The notes under the pieces: generated by a model
The model's database searches: none
Seen by the model: the letters and a program-made list of their open reading frames with translations, nothing else
What the model was told of the DNA's origin: nothing
Translations under genes and position numbers: made by a program
NCBI GenBank assembly: GCA_963805705.1
Contig: CAWDVH010000005.1
Span: 1,426,001-1,490,000 of the forward strand
DNA length: 64,000 bases
Source of the DNA: CAWDVH01 sp963805705
GTDB lineage: Bacteria > Actinomycetota > Actinomycetes > Streptosporangiales > Streptosporangiaceae
Direction: 5' to 3'
Shown here: positions 31,901 to 39,714 of the stretch, piece after piece
How the letters are laid out: each line of letters starts with the position of its first letter
Numbering within the stretch: position 1 is the stretch's first letter

Positions 31901-34167
31901 CCGCGGCCACTGCCGGCCGGAGTGCGGCAGGCGCGCCGGACGGTCCGGCAGCCGCGGCGCCAGTCCCCCGCCGCGGCCGCCGCCATCCCGCTGCGCGGCC
32001 GCAGTGGGCCCGGCCCGCGCTGGCCGGCCTGCTGGTCCTGACGGCAGTGCTGTATACCGCCGGGCTCAGCCGCAGCGGCTGGGCCAATGACTTCTACGCG
32101 GCGGCCGTCCAGGCGGGCACCAAGAGCTGGAAGGCGTTCTTCTTCGGCTCGTTCGACGCGTCGAGCTTCATCACGGTCGATAAGACCCCCGCGTCGCTGT
32201 GGGTCATGGAGCTGTCTGCTCGCATCTTCGGCCTGAGCTACTGGAGCATGCTGGTGCCGCAGGCCATCGAGGGAGTCGCCGCGGTGGGACTGCTGTATGC
32301 GGCGGTGCGCCGCTGGTCGGGGCCGGCCGCGGGACTGCTGGCCGGGACGATCCTGGCCCTGACGCCGGTAGCGGCCCTGATGTTCAGGTTCAACAACCCG
32401 GACGCCCTGCTGGTGCTGCTGATGACCGCCGCCGCGTACGCGATGGTACGGGCGGTCGAGTCGGGCCGGACCCGGTGGCTGGCGCTGGCGGGCGCGCTGC
32501 TGGGCCTGGGATTCCTGACCAAGATGCTGCAGGCGTTCCTGGTGCTGCCGGGATTCAGCGTCGCCTACCTGGTCGCGGGGCCGCGCCGGCTCCGCACGCG
32601 TATCTGGCAGCTGCTCGTCGGCGCCGCGGCGCTGATCGCGGCGGCCGGCTGGTGGATAGCGGCGGTCATGCTCACGCCCGCCGCGGACCGGCCCTATGTC
32701 GGCGGCTCGACCAATGACAGCATCCTGCAGCTGACCTTCGGCTATAACGGCCTCGGCCGGCTGGACGGGGCGGAGACCGGCTCGGTCGGGCCCGCGCCTG
32801 GCCACGGCGGCAGTCCCGCGTTCGGCGGCTCGGCCGGCCTCGGGCGGCTGTTCGGCCCAGATATGGGCAGCCAGATCAGCTGGCTGCTCCCGGCCGCGCT
32901 GCTCGCCCTGGCCGCGCTGATCTGGCTGTCCCGCCGCTCGGCCCGGCCGGACAGACCTGAAGCTGGGAAGCTGGGTACCGAGGGGCTGGATACCGGCCGG
33001 CTGGCGGCCGGGGGGCTGAAGGCCGGCCGGATCCAGGCCGTGGTCTTGCTGTGGGGCGGCTGGCTGCTGATCACCGGCGGGGTGTTCAGCTTCATGGCCG
33101 GCATCATCCACCCCTACTACACCGTGGCGCTGGCCCCGGCGATCGGTGCGCTCACCGGAACGGGCGCCGTCGCGCTCTGGCGCTGCCGCGATCGGTGGCC
33201 CGCCCGCGGCTTGCTGGCGGCCGGCGTCGCCGGCACCGCCCTGTGGTCCTACGTGCTGCTCGGCCGCTCCCCCTCGTGGCACCCGCAGCTGCGCACGGCC
33301 ATCCTGGCTTGCGGCGTGGTCAGCGCGGCGCTCTTGCTGGCGGAGCGGCGGCTGCCCGCGGCGGCGGCCACCGCCCGTGGCCGTCATGCCCTCGCCGCGG
33401 TGGCCGCCGGCCTCGCGCTCGTCGCTGCCCTGGCCGGCCCGGCCGCCTACAGCCTCGACACGGCGGCCACCGCACACGCCGGAGCCCTGCCGACGGCCGG
33501 CCCCGCAGTCGCCTCGTTCGGCGGCCCGGGCGGCACCGGCGGGCCCGGGGCGGCTAGCCCCCTGGGCGGTGCTGGTGGTCATGCCGGTGCAGGCAGCGTC
33601 GGCGGTGCAGGCAGTGTCGGCGGTGCAGGCAGTGCTGGTGGCGCCGGCCAGCCGGGGGCACGGGGCACAGCCGGCTGCTGGCCGGGCGCCCGCGGCCAGA
33701 TCCCGCCCGGCGCGCCAGGCGGCTCCCTGGCCTCCGGCGGGCCGGGAACCGGCGGCGGAACCGCCCGGCCCGGCGGTGGAACGGCCGGGCCCGGCGGCGG
33801 CCTGGGCGGCTCCACGCAGATCAGCCGGGTGCTCGCCGGGCTGCTGGAGAAGGGCGCCACCGGCTATCGCTGGGCCGCCGCCACCGTCGGCTCCGAGAGC
33901 GCCGCCCCGCTGCAGCTGGCCACAGGCCAGCCGGTCATGTCCATCGGGGGGTTCAACGGGACCGATCCGGCACCGACCCTGGCCCAGTTCAAGCGCCTGG
34001 TCGCCGCTCATGAGATTCACTACTTCGTCGGCGCCAATGCGCACAGCTTCGGCGGCGGCAGCGGCTCGGCCGCGCAGATCACCGCCTGGGTGGCGGCTCA
34101 TTTCACGTCGCGGACCGTCGGCGGTGAGACGGTCTACAACCTGACCCAGCCGGATGCGTCTGGCTGA
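31897..34167 (+). CDS. GT39-family (ArnT/PMT-like) membrane glycosyltransferase
   Basis: 756-aa integral membrane transferase with about 11-12 helices. The catalytic first external loop is SRSGWANDFYAAAVQAGTKS, with the expected Asp, and SSFITVDKTPAS. FNNPDALLVLLMTAAAYAMV and LGLGFLTKMLQAFLVLP are typical of PMT_2 proteins of Actinobacteria. A Gly-rich external segment (about 550-640) containing 18-nt repeats separates the membrane body from a soluble C-terminal domain of about 110 residues. It likely transfers the polyprenyl-linked sugar made by the upstream enzyme to a cell-envelope acceptor; which acceptor is unknown. Confidence 0.88.
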   Translation: MTAATAGRSAAGAPDGPAAAAPVPRRGRRHPAARPQWARPALAGLLVLTAVLYTAGLSRSGWANDFYAAAVQAGTKSWKAFFFGSFDASSFITVDKTPASLWVMELSARIFGLSYWSMLVPQAIEGVAAVGLLYAAVRRWSGPAAGLLAGTILALTPVAALMFRFNNPDALLVLLMTAAAYAMVRAVESGRTRWLALAGALLGLGFLTKMLQAFLVLPGFSVAYLVAGPRRLRTRIWQLLVGAAALIAAAGWWIAAVMLTPAADRPYVGGSTNDSILQLTFGYNGLGRLDGAETGSVGPAPGHGGSPAFGGSAGLGRLFGPDMGSQISWLLPAALLALAALIWLSRRSARPDRPEAGKLGTEGLDTGRLAAGGLKAGRIQAVVLLWGGWLLITGGVFSFMAGIIHPYYTVALAPAIGALTGTGAVALWRCRDRWPARGLLAAGVAGTALWSYVLLGRSPSWHPQLRTAILACGVVSAALLLAERRLPAAAATARGRHALAAVAAGLALVAALAGPAAYSLDTAATAHAGALPTAGPAVASFGGPGGTGGPGAASPLGGAGGHAGAGSVGGAGSVGGAGSAGGAGQPGARGTAGCWPGARGQIPPGAPGGSLASGGPGTGGGTARPGGGTAGPGGGLGGSTQISRVLAGLLEKGATGYRWAAATVGSESAAPLQLATGQPVMSIGGFNGTDPAPTLAQFKRLVAAHEIHYFVGANAHSFGGGSGSAAQITAWVAAHFTSRTVGGETVYNLTQPDASG
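33583..33636 (+). repeat. Three 18-nt tandem repeats in the GT39 gene
   Basis: Units gccggtgcaggcagcgtc (33583), ggcggtgcaggcagtgtc (33601) and ggcggtgcaggcagtgct (33619) encode GGAGSV-type hexapeptides. They lie in the Gly-rich external segment of the glycosyltransferase. Frame is kept whatever the copy number. Confidence 0.8.
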
Positions 34168-34279
34168 CCGCTGCTCCTGTGGAGAGCGCTAACGAGTTCT
34201 CCCGCGATGGAGACGGGTGTGCGGCGGGGCGATGGCGTGGTGCCAGCCAGCCCGATCGCCGTCCTGGCAAGATAGCGGC

Positions 34280-34633
34280 ATGGAACGTGTGACGGGAATC
34301 GGCGGGTACTTCATGCGGGCCGCCGGCCCGGCGGCCCTGGGCGCGTGGTATCGCGATTGCCTCGGCCTGGACGCCGATGAGAACGGCCTGTGGCGTCAGG
34401 AACCCGGGCTGACGGTGTTCGCGACGTTCGAGTCCGAGACCGGCTACTTCGGGTCCCGCACCCAGCAGGCCATGCTCAACTTCCGGGTCCGCGACCTGGA
34501 TGCGATGCTCGCGCAATTGCGCGCCAAGGGAGCGGACGTGGCGGAAGAGACGCAGGACATGGAGGGTGTCGGCCGGTTCGGCTGGGTCACCGATCCCGAG
34601 GGCAACCGGGTCGAGCTGTGGCAGCCCGCCTGA
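34280..34633 (+). CDS. VOC-family (glyoxalase-like) protein
   Basis: 117-aa single vicinal-oxygen-chelate domain made of two beta-alpha-beta-beta-beta modules. Motifs: GGYFMRAAGPAALGAWYRD at the start, LNFRVRDLDAMLAQLRAKGA in the middle, and WVTDPEGNRVELWQP at the end, whose Glu is the usual metal ligand. The first-module ligand is not obvious. The function could be lactoylglutathione-lyase-like, dioxygenase-like or resistance-type binding; none is supported specifically. Start ATG 34280. Confidence 0.87.
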   Translation: MERVTGIGGYFMRAAGPAALGAWYRDCLGLDADENGLWRQEPGLTVFATFESETGYFGSRTQQAMLNFRVRDLDAMLAQLRAKGADVAEETQDMEGVGRFGWVTDPEGNRVELWQPA

Positions 34634-34719
34634 CCGCGTCTTCGCGCAGGCGGTGACGTGCTGGTGGCCCGCCAGGCGGCCAGGCGTGAACCTTGGTCAG
34701 GCCGCGCGGGCTCGGACAT

Positions 34720-35649
34720 TCACCCCAGACGAGCTTCGCGGGGCGGCTCCCGGCCCGCCAGGTCCAGCAGGTCGTCGAGGATCTGGCCGAACGAGGTGAT
34801 GCTGAGGGTCAGGTGCCCCTCGGCGGGCAGCAGGTGGGCGCGGGCCCCCGGAACGTGCGCGGCCAGCCACTGCCCGTGCGCGTAGGGCACCATCCGGTCC
34901 TGCGCGCCCTGCCAGATGGCGACCGGTACCCGGCCGCACGCGGCGACGCTGAACCCCCAGTCGGCGATGAACGCCAGGTCGTCATCGCGCCAGCCGGCGA
35001 TGCCGGTACTGACCGCCGCGCGGAAAGCCGACGCCAGGTACTCGGCGTACTGGCCGCTGAGGGCTGCCTGGTCGGTCGCGGAGACCAGGCCGCCCAGCTC
35101 CCCGGCCAGCTGGGCGGCGGTCACCTCGCGCAGGCCGCTCGCCGCCGGCTCCAGGAACCGGGTGACAGCCTCCCGGCCGTCGGCCGCCGCGGCGAATTCC
35201 TCGATATTCTCCGGCCCCATTCCGGCCGTCCAGTCCAGCCCGGCTGCATCCCTGGGGGCGACCCCGGCCATGGTGGCCGCGGCCAGGCACCGGCCCGGCA
35301 GCATGGCCGCGCAGGCCAGCGCGTGCGGGCCGCCGCCGGACGCTCCGGCGGTCACGAACTGGCCGGCCCCGAGCTGGTCAAGGATCGCGGCGACATCCGC
35401 CGCCGCGTCGGCGACGATGCGGCCGGGCTGCGGGGTCGAGCCGTCGTATCCCGGCCGGGAGTACAGCACGGTACGCAGCCCTCGGGCCGAGGCCGCCTGA
35501 GTCATCGGCGGGAACTCGGCGAGCCCGCAGGGCGTGCCATTGTGGAAGACCAGCGGCATGCCGTCCAGCGGGCCGGCGACCAGTACTTCCAGCCGTCGGC
35601 CGTGCGGTCCATCCAGGGTGAGCCGGTCTGGCGCGGTGGAACCTGTCAT
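34720..35649 (-). CDS. Alpha/beta hydrolase
   Basis: 309-aa cytosolic hydrolase. Oxyanion-hole region FHNGTPCG (about 35), nucleophile elbow GASGGGPHAL (Ser about 107), acid in WQGAQDRMVPYAHG and catalytic His in PAEGHLTLSI. The cap region contains DWTAGMGPENIEEF, typical of an actinobacterial subgroup annotated only as alpha/beta hydrolase. The triad is complete. Substrate unknown. It stands alone; about 230 nt upstream hold no supported gene. Confidence 0.9.
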   Translation of the reverse strand: MTGSTAPDRLTLDGPHGRRLEVLVAGPLDGMPLVFHNGTPCGLAEFPPMTQAASARGLRTVLYSRPGYDGSTPQPGRIVADAAADVAAILDQLGAGQFVTAGASGGGPHALACAAMLPGRCLAAATMAGVAPRDAAGLDWTAGMGPENIEEFAAAADGREAVTRFLEPAASGLREVTAAQLAGELGGLVSATDQAALSGQYAEYLASAFRAAVSTGIAGWRDDDLAFIADWGFSVAACGRVPVAIWQGAQDRMVPYAHGQWLAAHVPGARAHLLPAEGHLTLSITSFGQILDDLLDLAGREPPREARLG

Positions 35650-35883
35650 GGCCCGAGGCTAGCCGGGGGTCATGGCCCGGGGCCAGCGAGGAACGGCCGG
35701 GGCTGGCCAGGCCCGGCGGCGGGCCGGCTTCATCGCGGCCATCCGGCCTGCCAGAGCTCTCCCCGGGTGGCGGTGCACAGCACGCCGACGGCCAGCGTCC
35801 CGGCCAGGATCAGCATCGCCGTCTGAGCCGGCAGGTACTCCAGCAGGAGCCCGACGGCTTCTCGAGCCCCGCGCCGGACGTCG

Positions 35884-36876
35884 CTAGCCAGGATCCGCCG
35901 GGGCCGTCTCCGGCAGGGTCTTGAGCTGCACAATCCAGGTATTCAGCACTGAGAATCCGAGCCGCTCGTAAAGCCCCACGGCGCCGGTCGGCGAGTCGGC
36001 GTCCACGCCCAGGGAGGCGGTGGCGAATCCAGCGGCCCTGGCCGTGGCGAGGGCCCGGACCAGGAGCGCCGAGGCGATGCCGCGTCCCCGTCCGGCCCGG
36101 CGGGTGCCGACGAGCGGGATGTGGAGGTCACGCTGGCCGGTGACATCGCGGTGGGCGTCGTACTCCTGGCCGAGCACGATCGCGACCGGCTCTCGGTCTG
36201 CGTAGGCGACGAAGCTGAGGGCCGGGCGGAACGCGCGGCTGGCGACGAAATGCGCCCAGCGCTCGACGGTGGTCTCGGTCGAGCCCCAGTGGTCGCGGAA
36301 GGCTTCGTTGCGCACCAGGCGGGCGTCCTGAGCATGCTCGGCGGTGTATCCGACTATCTCCACCCCCGCCGGAACGGGGGCATCGGGTACCGGCGCGGAT
36401 AGGTCCATGGTCATCCCGTGAAACCAGCGGGCCTGACGGTAGCCGCGCGCGGCGTACAAGGCGATGGCCCCGGTGTTGAGGGAGGTGCAACCACCCGACA
36501 GCACCAGTGGCCGGTCCGGATGCCGCTCCTGGTGCAGCGGCAGGGCGGCCTGCTGCGCCCAGTCCAGCAGCCCGGTGCCGAGTCCGCGCCCGCGGTAATC
36601 CGGGTGCACGCCGCCCAGCTGCGACAGCTTGTGAACCGGGTCCGCGGCCTGGGCCGGCGTGAGGGTCGCATATGCGACCATGTCGCGGCCGGCCCAGACG
36701 CCGACGGAGCCCCGCGGGAAGTCGGCCAGGGGGTCGGCGAAGTCCTCGAGCACGTCCTGCTCGCTGAAGTGCTCGTCCTCCTGGTCCGCGACCTCGATGG
36801 CCGCCAGCAGAGCGGCCCAGTCTCCCGCCTGCTCCGGCTTGATCGGCTGCCAGCCGAAGCCACCGTCGTTGCCCAT
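35884..36876 (-). CDS. Tandem GNAT-domain acetyltransferase
   Basis: 330-aa protein with two GNAT folds. The first (about 5-165) has the acetyl-CoA loop VHPDYRGRGLGTGLLDWA; the second (about 170-320) has RAGRGRGIASALLVRALATA and ADSPTGAVGLYERLGF. The arrangement resembles the two-domain MshD/Eis-like acetyltransferases of Actinobacteria, in which one domain is often inactive, but here both CoA loops look intact. Substrate not predictable. Start ATG 36876. Confidence 0.88.
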   Translation of the reverse strand: MGNDGGFGWQPIKPEQAGDWAALLAAIEVADQEDEHFSEQDVLEDFADPLADFPRGSVGVWAGRDMVAYATLTPAQAADPVHKLSQLGGVHPDYRGRGLGTGLLDWAQQAALPLHQERHPDRPLVLSGGCTSLNTGAIALYAARGYRQARWFHGMTMDLSAPVPDAPVPAGVEIVGYTAEHAQDARLVRNEAFRDHWGSTETTVERWAHFVASRAFRPALSFVAYADREPVAIVLGQEYDAHRDVTGQRDLHIPLVGTRRAGRGRGIASALLVRALATARAAGFATASLGVDADSPTGAVGLYERLGFSVLNTWIVQLKTLPETAPADPG

Positions 36877-36993
36877 GCGCCGGATTGTGCTCCGGGTACT
36901 CCCCCGGCGGCAACGGATTTACGGCGCCCTCGGATAGCGCGCTGCCCCGGCGGCTCGTGGCCGGCCGGGGCAGCGCCTGACTGGAGGCGCGGC

Positions 36994-37812
36994 CTAGTTG
37001 CTCCTGATCCAGGTGTTACCGAAGGCTCCGGCGCTGGTGATCGCGCTGGTGGAGTCCTTGTCACTGCCGTTGTTGTCGATCATGATGATCTCGGTCGGGC
37101 TCTGGGTGCCTAGTGAGGCCCCGTTGGCGTCGGACACCGAGTAGCTGACGGAGCCGAAGTCAGTCAGCGGCAGGATGCCGCTTTCGGTCGAGGGCGCCTC
37201 GGTGATGACCTCAGCCGACGAGCGGTCCAGGCCGGTCTCGTTCTTGGTGATCGTATGGGTCCAGCCCCGCGTGGTGTCCTTGAGCACCAGGGTGAAGGTC
37301 TCGGTGCCGCTGAAGGTCACCGATGCGCTGAACTTGTCGCCCGGCTTGACCGTATTGCTGAAGTCGACCGACGCGGCCGGGTACATCTCATACCAGCCGT
37401 AGTAATCCGGGGTGGTCCCGTTGCAGTCGACATCCGTGCCGGTCTGCTCGACCGAATCGCTGCTGAATCCGTCCAGCCCGACCCAGAAGCTCGAGGCCTG
37501 CTCAGTTCGCCTGGAGTTGGAGGTGCACTTGCCGGTCGGCTCGGTCCAGCTGGCTGACACGCTCTTGAAGGCACCGTTGGCGCCGGTCACGGCGTAACCC
37601 GACCAGTTCGTGCTCTCGTCGGTGGTGCTGCGGTGCCGGCCCGCGCTCGCGCGAGCCGCCCCGCTCGGCCTGGTCATGATGCCACCGGGCTGCGCCACGT
37701 GGACGGCACCCGGATGGGTCGCAGTGGCCGCGGCGGCACTGCCCGCTGCTGCGAGCAGGGAGCCGACGGTGAGGACGAGGGTTGCGATGGGTATGCACCA
37801 GCGACGAGTCAT
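36994..37812 (-). CDS. Secreted G1-family (eqolisin) glutamic endopeptidase
   Basis: 272-aa exported protease. A signal peptide covers residues 1-28 (MTRRWCIPIATLVLTVGSLL, Ala-rich cleavage region), then a short propeptide-like stretch. The catalytic beta-sandwich has TNWSGYAV, SFWVGLDG, the catalytic Gln in SVEQTGTDVDC, YYGWYEMYPA, and the catalytic Glu region SSAEVITEAPS. These correspond to the Gln/Glu dyad of scytalidoglutamic peptidase. Such enzymes work at acid pH. Start ATG 37812 has AAGGAG 5 nt upstream. The gene ends with a conserved NTWIRSN tail. A 22-bp palindrome lies about 120 nt upstream. Confidence 0.9.
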   Translation of the reverse strand: MTRRWCIPIATLVLTVGSLLAAAGSAAAATATHPGAVHVAQPGGIMTRPSGAARASAGRHRSTTDESTNWSGYAVTGANGAFKSVSASWTEPTGKCTSNSRRTEQASSFWVGLDGFSSDSVEQTGTDVDCNGTTPDYYGWYEMYPAASVDFSNTVKPGDKFSASVTFSGTETFTLVLKDTTRGWTHTITKNETGLDRSSAEVITEAPSTESGILPLTDFGSVSYSVSDANGASLGTQSPTEIIMIDNNGSDKDSTSAITSAGAFGNTWIRSN

Positions 37813-37930
37813 ACGGACTCCTTCTGGCCTGCGTAGTGAGAGCCGCGAAAGCAGGTAAATCACCGTATATCCAGCGGCTCAAGCGGGGAGCGTCACCGCG
37901 AACGTACATTTCGTAATGGTCGGCATTAAA

Positions 37931-37952
37931 CCAAGTATTCGTAAATACTTGG
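37931..37952. promoter_or_regulatory. Perfect inverted repeat, candidate operator, in an AT-richer intergenic region
   Basis: CCAAGTATT (37931-37939) and AATACTTGG (37944-37952) form perfect 9-nt arms around CGTA. The 321-nt intergenic region 37813-38133 lies between the divergent G1 peptidase and UbiE-like genes and is clearly richer in A+T around 37,900-37,960 than the rest of the window. The symmetry and spacing fit a dimeric repressor site; alternatively it is a small hairpin. No gene was found in this region. Confidence 0.55.
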
Positions 37953-38133
37953 CATGTCATTTTCGGCGGTCGGGGGCGCGCGGAACGGCCCGGGCCGAGC
38001 AGCCCGTGTCACCGAGATCACCGGGCGCCCCTGGGCCGCCGGGCGCCGGGGGCGAACCTGGTAGGTCCCTGGCTTGCGCTGGCAGGGCAATCGGGGCGTA
38101 CCGTGAAAGTCCGACAGTCCCGAGGAGACGCCC

Positions 38134-38868
38134 GTGCCGCTTCCCGCTACCGCCGAGCGCAGTCGCTTCGCCCAGCACCTTTTCGCTCCCCTGCCCGCGC
38201 GGTACGACCGGCTAGCCGAGCTGCTGTCCATGGGGCAGAACGGCCGCTGGCGGCGCGCCATGGTCGACCACGTTGCCCCCGCTGCCGGGCAGGTTGTCCT
38301 CGATGTCGCCTCCGGGACCGCCGGCGTTGCCCTTCAGCTGGCCGCGCGGACCAGGGCCCGCGTCGTGGGCGTCGACCTGACCGAGCAAATGCTCCGGCAG
38401 GGCCAGCGGAATGTCGCCGGATCAGACGACTTCAGCCGGATCCGGCTGGTGGCCGGGAATGCCGTGCAGCTGCCCTTTCCTGATCAGGCATTCGATGCGC
38501 TGACCTTCACCTACCTGCTCCGGTATGTCGATGACCCGCAGGCCACCCTGGACGAGCTGGCCCGCGTCGTCAAGCCGGGCGCCCCGGTGGCCAGTCTTGA
38601 GTTCATGCTCCCGCCGTCGGCCTTCTGGCGATTCTGGTGGTGGCTGTACACGAGGCTGCTGCTGCCGGCCGGGGGCCTGCTGACCGGCGGCCGTGAGTGG
38701 TATGAGGTCGGCCGCTTCCTCGGCCCGAACATCTCCGGGCACTACCGCCGGTATCCCGTGGCCTGGACGGTTGACGCGTGGCGCCGGGCAGGCTTCGAGG
38801 ACGTCGGGTTCCGGGTCATGAGCCTCGGCGGCGGCCTGGTGATGTGGGGAACCCGGGCAGGTGAGTGA
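38134..38868 (+). CDS. UbiE/COQ5-like SAM-dependent methyltransferase
   Basis: 244-aa methyltransferase. Motif I VVLDVASGTAGVALQLA (about 54-70), VVGVDLTEQMLRQGQ, PFPDQAFDALTFTYLLRYVD and a C-terminal GREWYEVGRFLGPNISGHYR region match the UbiE/MenG group, though closer to the actinobacterial class-I enzymes often encoded with isoprenoid genes than to housekeeping MenG. The start is GTG 38134 with GAGGAG about 8 nt upstream. The stop overlaps the next gene by 8 nt (GTGAGTGA). The UbiA-like neighbour suggests a prenylated or quinone-type substrate; this is inference. Confidence 0.85.
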   Translation: MPLPATAERSRFAQHLFAPLPARYDRLAELLSMGQNGRWRRAMVDHVAPAAGQVVLDVASGTAGVALQLAARTRARVVGVDLTEQMLRQGQRNVAGSDDFSRIRLVAGNAVQLPFPDQAFDALTFTYLLRYVDDPQATLDELARVVKPGAPVASLEFMLPPSAFWRFWWWLYTRLLLPAGGLLTGGREWYEVGRFLGPNISGHYRRYPVAWTVDAWRRAGFEDVGFRVMSLGGGLVMWGTRAGE

Positions 38869-39661
38869 CGGGCGCGCGTCCAGCCTGCCGGATCCGGAGG
38901 CAGCCGAGCCCGCCCGGGGCGGCGGTCAGGCCGCGCCGTCAGCCCGGCCCGCCTACTACGCGGCGGGTCCCGGCCGATGGCGGGACTGGTGGACGCTGCT
39001 GCATCCGCCCTACACCGCCTGGCACCTGGCGTACGTGGTAATCGGCGCGGCGCTCGCGCCCCAGGTGAGGCTTTCCTGGCTGGCTGCCTCGGTGATCGCG
39101 TTCTTCCTGGCCGTCGGGCTGGCCGCTCATGCGCTGGACGAGCTGCACGGCCGGCCGCTGCGGACCGGGATCTCAACGAGAGCGCTAGTGACAGTCTCCG
39201 TCGCCGGGCTGGCGGGGGCACTGGCCCTGGGAATCGCCGGGATCGCCAGGGTGGGGTGGGGGCTGCTCCCGTTCATGGTGGCCGGTCCCGTCCTGGTCAT
39301 CGCCTACAACGCCGAGCTGTTCGGCGGCATCGTGCACACGGATCTGGGCTTCGCGGCCGCGTGGGGGGCGTTCCCGGTCCTGACCGGCTACGTGGCGCAG
39401 ACTGGCCGGCTCGCCATCGCGCCGGTCGTGGCGGCGGGAGGCGCCCTGGCCTTGTCGGGAGCACAGCGCAGCCTGAGTACTCCCGCCCGCACCCTCCGGC
39501 GCCGGACCGCCCGGGTGGAGGGCAGCATCACTCTCGCGGACGGGCAGGTCGGCGTGCTCGACGCCCAGCGACTGCTGGCTCCGCTCGAGCAGGCCCTGCG
39601 GGGGATGTCGTGGAGCATCGTGCTGCTGGCGGTCGCTGTCCTGCTGGCCCGGCTGGCCTAG
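38861..39661 (+). CDS. UbiA-like multi-helix membrane protein
   Basis: 266-aa integral membrane protein with about seven helices after a 35-residue soluble N-terminus. The first conserved part, LLHPPYTAWHLAYVVIGAAL, and AAHALDELHGRPLRTGIS resemble the first loop of UbiA-type prenyltransferases, where Asp-rich motifs bind the prenyl diphosphate; here only DELHGRPL remains and the second Asp motif is not evident. AYNAELFGGIVHTDLGFAAA is a further conserved stretch. The start GTG 38861 overlaps the methyltransferase stop. A catalytic role is unproven. Confidence 0.65.
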   Translation: MSDGRASSLPDPEAAEPARGGGQAAPSARPAYYAAGPGRWRDWWTLLHPPYTAWHLAYVVIGAALAPQVRLSWLAASVIAFFLAVGLAAHALDELHGRPLRTGISTRALVTVSVAGLAGALALGIAGIARVGWGLLPFMVAGPVLVIAYNAELFGGIVHTDLGFAAAWGAFPVLTGYVAQTGRLAIAPVVAAGGALALSGAQRSLSTPARTLRRRTARVEGSITLADGQVGVLDAQRLLAPLEQALRGMSWSIVLLAVAVLLARLA

Positions 39662-39714
39662 CGTCCGCGCCGGGGGGGCGAAGGGCAGGACTCGGGGCGA
39701 AGGCACAGCTGAGG

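Noticed and set aside
35730..35933. 67-codon minus-strand frame with a hydrophobic segment between the hydrolase and GNAT genes
   Set aside because: Its only starts lie inside the GNAT gene end, there is no ribosome site and the N-terminus is Arg noise. A small membrane protein is possible but unsupported. The 234-nt gap 35650-35883 otherwise shows nothing.
39185..39714. C-terminal extension of the LPG-synthase-like frame, antisense to the UbiA-like gene
   Set aside because: Low-similarity Gln/Arg/His-rich translation that begins after a detectable frameshift; it is an antisense shadow and not a domain.
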